The notes beneath the pieces were generated by a model, which saw only the letters and a program-made list of their open reading frames with translations, was not told where the DNA came from and ran no database searches. A stretch of DNA of 64,000 bases from Panthera uncia (Eukaryota; Chordata; Mammalia; Carnivora; Felidae). Positions within the stretch are counted from its first letter, which is position 1, and each line of letters opens with the position of its first letter. This document shows, piece after piece, positions 58,507 to 64,000 of this stretch. The stretch spans positions 57,641,011 through 57,705,010 of the forward strand of contig NC_064810.1 of NCBI RefSeq assembly GCF_023721935.1, written 5' to 3'. Both the position numbers and the translations under genes were made by a program.

Positions 58507-60089
58507 CTTAGGAAAAAAAAAGAGGAAGAAGAAGAAGAAAGAAGCTCAGATTTCTCCTTAATTATTTCTAGTGATATCTTAGGGTCCACCAAATTTAAGA
58601 AAGCTTTCCCTTTCTATGATGCTTTCATTTTAAAGATGATAGAAAAGGTACAACTCCAAGTGATAGAGACTAGCCAGTGTCATCCTGTGTTCACTCCAAA
58701 TGCAAAGCATTATTCAGCTGTTATTCACCCTCAATCTACCCAACTGACTAAAAGCGGTTTTCATCTAATCAGTCAATGGGACTACCAAATGGTGCAGGTT
58801 ACTTAGTTCTGGGGATGGAAAACTGAGGGGTTTATCTTCAACTTATCTGAGCCTCTGGAAGCATGTCCTGGCAGCTATTCCAAAGTGGGAAGTGGGATGG
58901 GGTCAGAATATTCTGATCTCTGGAGAACTTAAGATGGCAGAGAAGTAGGAGGGACCCCAGGCTTTCCTTTTTTCTCAAACACAGCTGTATTAAGATCAGA
59001 TCACTTTGAAAACCAAGGAAATAGATCTGCAGAGTGACAGAAGGATGTCCACAGTTGAGAGGGAGACAGCTTGGCAGGTGTGAGGTGCATGAAAGTGAAT
59101 TGGGGGAGAGAAAAACGATGGTGCCTTGGAGGGGATGAAACCCTTTCTATGGAAAGACAAAAGGGAGAGAAAGAGAGAGGTGTTAAGAAAGTGCTGCACT
59201 GAGTTCATACAGAATGAAAACCTCTCTGGACCATGGACTGGGGGAGTGAGAAGTACTGACCCAGTTTTTGTTTTTGTTTGTTTCTTGTTTTTTGTTTTTT
59301 TTTTTGCAAACAATGTTTGGAGCTCAAACTTTAAGATTTTGGAGTTGTGCAACTTTCTCCGGACTGGAGCTGTGGCTCTCACTCCTGGGGAGGAGGGAGC
59401 TGGCCCCGGGGTGCATACTGTGGTGCAGTGATCTATGGGGCACACTGGGAATACTTTTGGAAGAGGATTTATTGCCCCCTAAGGACAAAAGGCCCTGCAG
59501 GTGCCAGCAAAAGGCCTTTCATCGCTGGGGGACAGAGGTGCACCCAGAGGGAATATAGCCTTTGCTGCTTTTAGTGGTGCTACACCATAGATGCCATACA
59601 CTGCAGGCGTGGGACTGTTTCTCAGGGACAGAGGACTTCACTTAGTGTGGAGAGGCTCTGCTCTGGAGGAGAGGAGCAGATCCACGTGGTACAAGGTCCT
59701 TTTGGACTTGGGTTTTGAATCCCAGCCACGCACCAAAGATAAAACTCAGGAGAGCTGTGGTGCAGGGCGAGTTGACTGTCCTCATTATTCTGTGAAGCTG
59801 CCTGAACGGTGGGTGTGTGAGCTTCCTGGTCTGGGGCTGAGAGATTGGGGTGGCAGCATTCCTCCCCCAACACCAACACAATGGGACTTCAGAGAGCAAC
59901 AGCAGTGTCCAGTGGAGGCAGGACCGCTCACACCAAACCCTACCCTACGTTCCTGGCAACTGCTTATTTACTGGGGCAAGACCGACTCTAAGCCAAAGCA
60001 GTGGACCTCTCCTCCAGAAGACCAGCACAGCCAACATCCCCAATGCACTAAGTGCACTGGAAATCCAGGGCATCAAAATGACACCTACA

Positions 60090-60365
60090 GGCTTTTTTTC
60101 TTTGTTTCTTTCTTCTTCTTTTTTCTTTTGGAATCAGGCTCATAGTTCCTTTCTGTTTGTTTGGTTTTGTTTTGTTTCATTTCCTTTTCTCTTTTTTGGA
60201 TCAGGCTTTTTTTTTTCTTTTCTTTTTCCTTATTTTTTTATTTTCTTATTTTTTCCCTCCTTTCTTTTTCTTTGGAAACAGCCTTATAGTCTTTTTATTC
60301 TCTGTTTGGTTTTTGTTTCCTTTTCTTTACTCTTTTTTTTTGGATCAGGTTCCCCCCCCCCCCTT
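60090..60365. repeat. Polypyrimidine tract (TTTTC/TTTC-rich) in the L1 5' UTR
   Basis: Nearly 280 bp with very few G or A on this strand, broken by repeated ggaatcaggct / ggatcaggctt-like units, ending in a C run of about 14. Confidence 0.85.
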
Positions 60366-60680
60366 TTTCCAGGGTTACTTCAACAAACAAATCAAAGCAC
60401 ACCTAATTAAAGGTCCAAACACAGAACTATTTCAAGCAAGGAGGAGTTCTGCAGAGGACTGACAAGAGGGAAAAAACAGCCAAAACACAATAGCACAATG
60501 CACACAGCATACACCAGAAACACTTCCTGAAGTGTCAGGCCTTGGACAGCGTATAAGCCCTTTTTAATATAGCAGTATTCTCAGGTGTAGGACACAATGA
60601 GCTTTTAAAACATGGAAAAGACAGAAACTTAGCCAAAATGATAAGACAGAAGAATTCTCCCCAAAAGAAAGGTCAAGAAG

Positions 60681-60904
60681 TGGGGTGCCTGTGTGACTCA
60701 GCAAGTGGGTGTCTGACTCTTGATTTTGGTTCAGGTCATGATCTCATGGTTTATGACTTGGAGCCCTGCATTGGGATCTACCCTGATGACAGCATAGAGC
60801 CTGCTTGGGATTATCTGTCTCCCTCTCTCTCTGCTCCTCCCCCACTAGTGTTCACTCTCTCTCTCTGTCTCTCTCTCTCTCTGCAAAAAGTAAAAATAAA
60901 AAAG
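60681..60904 (+). mobile_element. Carnivore SINE inserted in L1
   Basis: Exact 17-bp duplication aaagaaaggtcaagaag (60664-60680 and 60905-60921). Confidence 0.96.
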
Positions 60905-61953
60905 AAAGAAAGGTCAAGAAGAAATCACAGACAGGGACTTGATCAAAACAGATATAAGCAATTTATCTGAAAATAATTTAGAACAACAGTCATAAGACTA
61001 CTAGCTGGACTTGAAAAAAGCATAGAAGACACCAGAGAAACACTTATTGCAGAGATCAAAGACTTACAAACTCATCAAGATGAAATAAAAAATACTATTA
61101 CTGAGATGCAAAACAAACTGGATATGGGGCAACAAGGATTGAAAAAGCAGAGGAGAGAATAGGTAAAAGAGAAGGTAAAATTATGGAAAATATTAAGCTG
61201 AAAAAAAAGAGGGAAAGGAAATTATTATATCAGAGAACTAAGTGATTCCATGAAATAAAACAATATCTGTATCATAGGAGTCCCAGAAGAAGAAGAACAA
61301 GAAAAAGGAGCAGAAGGTTTATTTGAACCAATTATAGCTGAGAACTTCCCTAATCTGGGGAAGGAAACAGACATACAAGTCCAAGAAGCACAGAGAACTC
61401 TCCCCAAAACCAACAAAAACAGCTCAATACCATAACATATCATAGTGAAACTTGCAAAATACAAAGATAAAGAGAATTCTGAAAGCTGCTAGGGACAAAA
61501 GGTTCTTAACCTTACAAGGGTAGACACATAAGGTTAGCAGCAAACCTGCCCACTGAAACTTGGCAGACCAGAGAGGAGTGGCAGGAAATTTTCAATGTGT
61601 TGAATGGGAAAAATATGCAGCCAAAAATTCTTTATCTAGCAATGCAGTCATTCAGAATAGAAGGAGAAATACAGAGTTTCCCAGACAAACAAAAACTGGA
61701 GGAGTTCATGACCGCTAAACCACTAAAATAAGAAATTTTCTGGGAGATTCTGAGTGTAAAGAAAAAAAAAAAAACCCAAAAAACAAAGACCAAGGCAACA
61801 AAAACTACAAAGGATCAGATAACATCACCAGAAACATCAACTCTACAGGTAACACAATGGCAATAAATTCATATTGTTCAATAACCACTCTGAATGTAAA
61901 TGAATTAAATGCTCCAATCAAAAGACATAGGGTATCAGAGTGGATAAAAAAAC

Positions 61954-61963
61954 NNNNNNNNNN
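61954..61963. other. Assembly gap (10 N)
   Basis: Ten N placed inside the L1. Sequence to the right is not L1, so the missing DNA may be several kb, not 10 bases. Confidence 0.95.
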
Positions 61964-62204
61964 AGCTACTCCATGTAACAGACTCTGAAATTATCCAATA
62001 TACTCACTAATTAAATAGTATTTTCTCTGTTATACTTTTACTATGTCTCAAACACTATAAGCAACATATAGGCAACCTTCTAACTACATTATGTCATTCT
62101 GTCTTTATAGACTGCACATTTTCTCTCTGTCCCCTACAACATCTATCACAACATCTTATGTATATTATTAGGTGCTCAATAGATGATCATTAAAATAGTG
62201 AATG

Positions 62205-62260
62205 AATCAGTGGATGAATGGATGGGTGGATGGCTGGCTGGCTGGGTGGAAGGATAGATT
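62205..62260. repeat. Degenerate (TGGA)n/(TGGC)n run
   Basis: gtggatgaatggatgggtgg atggctggctggctgggtgg. Confidence 0.9.
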
Positions 62261-62889
62261 TTGAAAGTGATGTTTTCAATTCTCCTTTTCTTATTGTAAT
62301 TTCAGTACCTCATAAATGCTGAGTCTAAAGCATTGTGAGATATTATAAAATGAGACGCTGTAAAACAAGAGGAGTCAGCTGGAAAGAGAATTAAATTTTT
62401 TTGTTTTCTGAAGACAGTGCATAATTTATTAAAGTTAATGCAAAGCTGCAGTTTATGGCATGTTGATGGGGATTTCCAAGGGTGAAAGGCTGATATGGGA
62501 GTTTTCACCATCTCAGATAACTGTAAGGGAAGGAAGAAAATGTTGGTTTAGAGTGTTATTTTAAATTTCTATTAAAAACTTCACTTAAGCGCTACTTTTC
62601 CCCCTTTTTATTTTATGTCTCATGAGCTATCATGTGCTAGGTTTTTCAAACACTTAATTTTGCATAAACCTTATATAAACACCAGATTAATGTCATTTTA
62701 TAAAAAAACAACAAATCTTCAGTGCCAGTGACCCCTTTGCAAAAGTAGTCAAAAGAATGTGTTCTGTGGGGAGAGGGGATTACATATTAGATAATTTTAT
62801 TGCATATAAACATAAGCCCATAGAATTCATTAGTGCTCCGCAGAATGTCAAAGGCAGAAGGCTGTTTGACTCTATCCAAACGTTTCGTT

Positions 62890-63020
62890 TTTCCAGTTAG
62901 GAACTGAAGCCAGAGAGGAAAATTGACTTTTTTCCTAAGGTCACACAGCTAGTTAACAACAGGTTTAGGACGAGAACTGTGGCCTTGGTCTCCTGACCTC
63001 TGCCAGAATGTTCTTCCAGC
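62890..63020 (-). repeat. MIR element
   Basis: aactgaagccagagaggaaa, ctaaggtcacacagctagtt aacaacagg: reversed MIR core. Confidence 0.75.
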
Positions 63021-63905
63021 TGTGATACCCTGGAGTTCTGACTTGAAAGGCACTATTGGGTTGCATTTATTTTAGTCTTAGCTTGCTGTTACTGCTGTAT
63101 TCTTTTGGAAAGTACGAAGAAAAAAAGTATGAAGTGTTCAAATTTGTTTTAAAAAGTCCCTGTTGGACAAGAATCTTATAATGCAATCTATTCAAGCCCA
63201 AGGTAAATTCCACTAGAATGGGGCATTTGAAGAATAATTGTCCTTTGTTCATTAAGTCTTAGGTTTTCTGGGAAAAAGAATTGTTCAAGGCCTTTTCCAA
63301 TTCCTGAAGCAAAGGGAGTCAGCTTATCTTTGTACCCAGGCTTTTCTCATTTATGAAATAAGCACTTGCACCTCTCTAGGATCTTGTAAGCACTAGAATT
63401 GCTATTTACTGATGATATCTTCATGACATATGGCCAACTCAGTTAATTACACTGAATGCGAAGTGACATATTTTGGGTGGCTGAATTGTTTTGTGGGTTT
63501 CAAAAATGTTAATAGGTCCCATACACTGAAATAGCTAGTAAAACCAAGTGTTTGTTATGCTGGAGACTTAAACACTCAGGACCAAAACTTAAGTTATACA
63601 AAAAGTTAGCAGAAAGGGATGAAAACCATCGGAGATACTGACGTTTAAAATTTCTTTAAGTAACAAATTTTGATTATCAATTTGTGATGAAAGTGAACAG
63701 TCCTGCTACATTTGCTTCCTACTTTTTTCCTACCCTTGCTTTGGGTTTTCCTTTTCTCTTCTGCTTCCCATCATTTGAAAACATAAAACTTTTGGATGGG
63801 CAGGGGAACATGATGATCAGTCAAAAATGACACCAAATTTCTGGACCCGGTTACTGGAAAAAATGGCAACTGTTCAGAAATAAGGAAGTGAAGAGGGGGA
63901 ACTAA

Positions 63906-63906
<1 letters not shown>

Positions 63907-63942
<36 letters not shown>
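63907..63942. repeat. (GT)n microsatellite
   Basis: About 18 GT units. Confidence 0.97.
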
Positions 63943-63944
<2 letters not shown>

Positions 63945-64000
63945 CATAGTTCATGGAGAAAGAAAGAGGAGAGAAAGGATGAATTAATTCTTGTACTAGT

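Larger units (their letters stand above)
58931..61953 (+). mobile_element. L1 with 5' end present, running into an assembly gap
   Basis: Begins aagatggcagagaagtagga, the carnivore L1 5' terminus, followed by a G- and T-rich 5' UTR of about 1.7-2 kb including a polypyrimidine stretch. The decayed ORF1 coiled-coil and middle region (about 60930-61480) has stops and frameshifts. ORF2 opens at 61857 (MAINSYCSITTLNVNELNAP) and is still open at the gap. A SINE interrupts it at 60681-60904. Not autonomous because ORF1 is broken. Confidence 0.82.
61964..64000. other. Right-hand flank
   Basis: An L2-like end near 62120-62210, TGGA/TGGC repeats (62205-62260), a MIR (62890-63020) and a GT microsatellite. 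No exon or CpG island seen; an untranslated first exon of SLC9C1 could still lie here or beyond. Confidence 0.5.

Noticed and set aside
58453..58806. Plus-strand ORF of 117 codons beside SLC9C1 exon 1
   Set aside because: Antisense to the presumed 5' UTR; the Lys/Glu run comes from the reversed TTC tract.
59591..60410. Overlapping plus-strand ORFs of 184 and 186 codons
   Set aside because: They lie in the L1 5' UTR; much of the sequence is Phe/Ser/Leu runs from the polypyrimidine tract, and both overlap in different frames. Chance ORFs.

Overview
The window is nuclear DNA of a placental mammal, almost certainly a cat (Felidae). It is AT-rich and intron-like, and it is packed with the tRNA-derived SINEs of carnivores (5' end like gggcgcctgggtggctcagt, CT-rich body, aaataaataaac tail). 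It also holds carnivore-type LINE-1 copies and ancient mammalian repeats (MIR, L2, hAT and Tigger MITEs).

One protein-coding gene was found. It is on the minus strand and I identify it as SLC9C1, the sperm-specific Na+/H+ exchanger. No long ORF reveals it. I rebuilt it from 19 short exons between AG acceptors and GT donors; all splice phases agree and there is no stop or frameshift. The exons run from the start codon at 58410 down to position 1 and encode residues 1-847 of a protein that is about 1,180 residues long in human. Order: short N-terminus; antiporter membrane domain (exons 1-10); linker (exons 11-14); voltage-sensor domain S1-S4 (exons 15-16); post-S4 helical region (exons 17-19). 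The cyclic-nucleotide-binding domain and C-terminus lie beyond position 1. The S4 helix keeps five basic residues at every third position. The Asn-Asp pair essential in classical NHEs appears as Thr-Ser.

Layout from left to right: 0-8 kb holds exons 19-15 with a few SINEs. 8-15 kb is old L1 debris cut by SINEs, then exon 14. 17.2-19.5 kb is a 5'-truncated L1 with apparent 3'-transduced sequence and an embedded tRNA-Met 5' half. 20-34 kb holds exons 13-8 among MIR, MER5-like and SINE copies. 35-37 kb is a second L1 3' fragment. 39-58 kb holds exons 7-1. From 58.9 kb an L1 with its 5' end present lies head-to-head with the first coding exon and runs into a 10-N assembly gap at 61954-61963. The last 2 kb carry only old repeats and a GT microsatellite.

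There is no sign of a novel multi-gene system. The points of interest are the exchanger's altered ion-site motif, splice-site contexts, the chimeric retrotransposon at 17-19.5 kb, SINE dimers sharing one target duplication, and the L1 promoter facing the gene.
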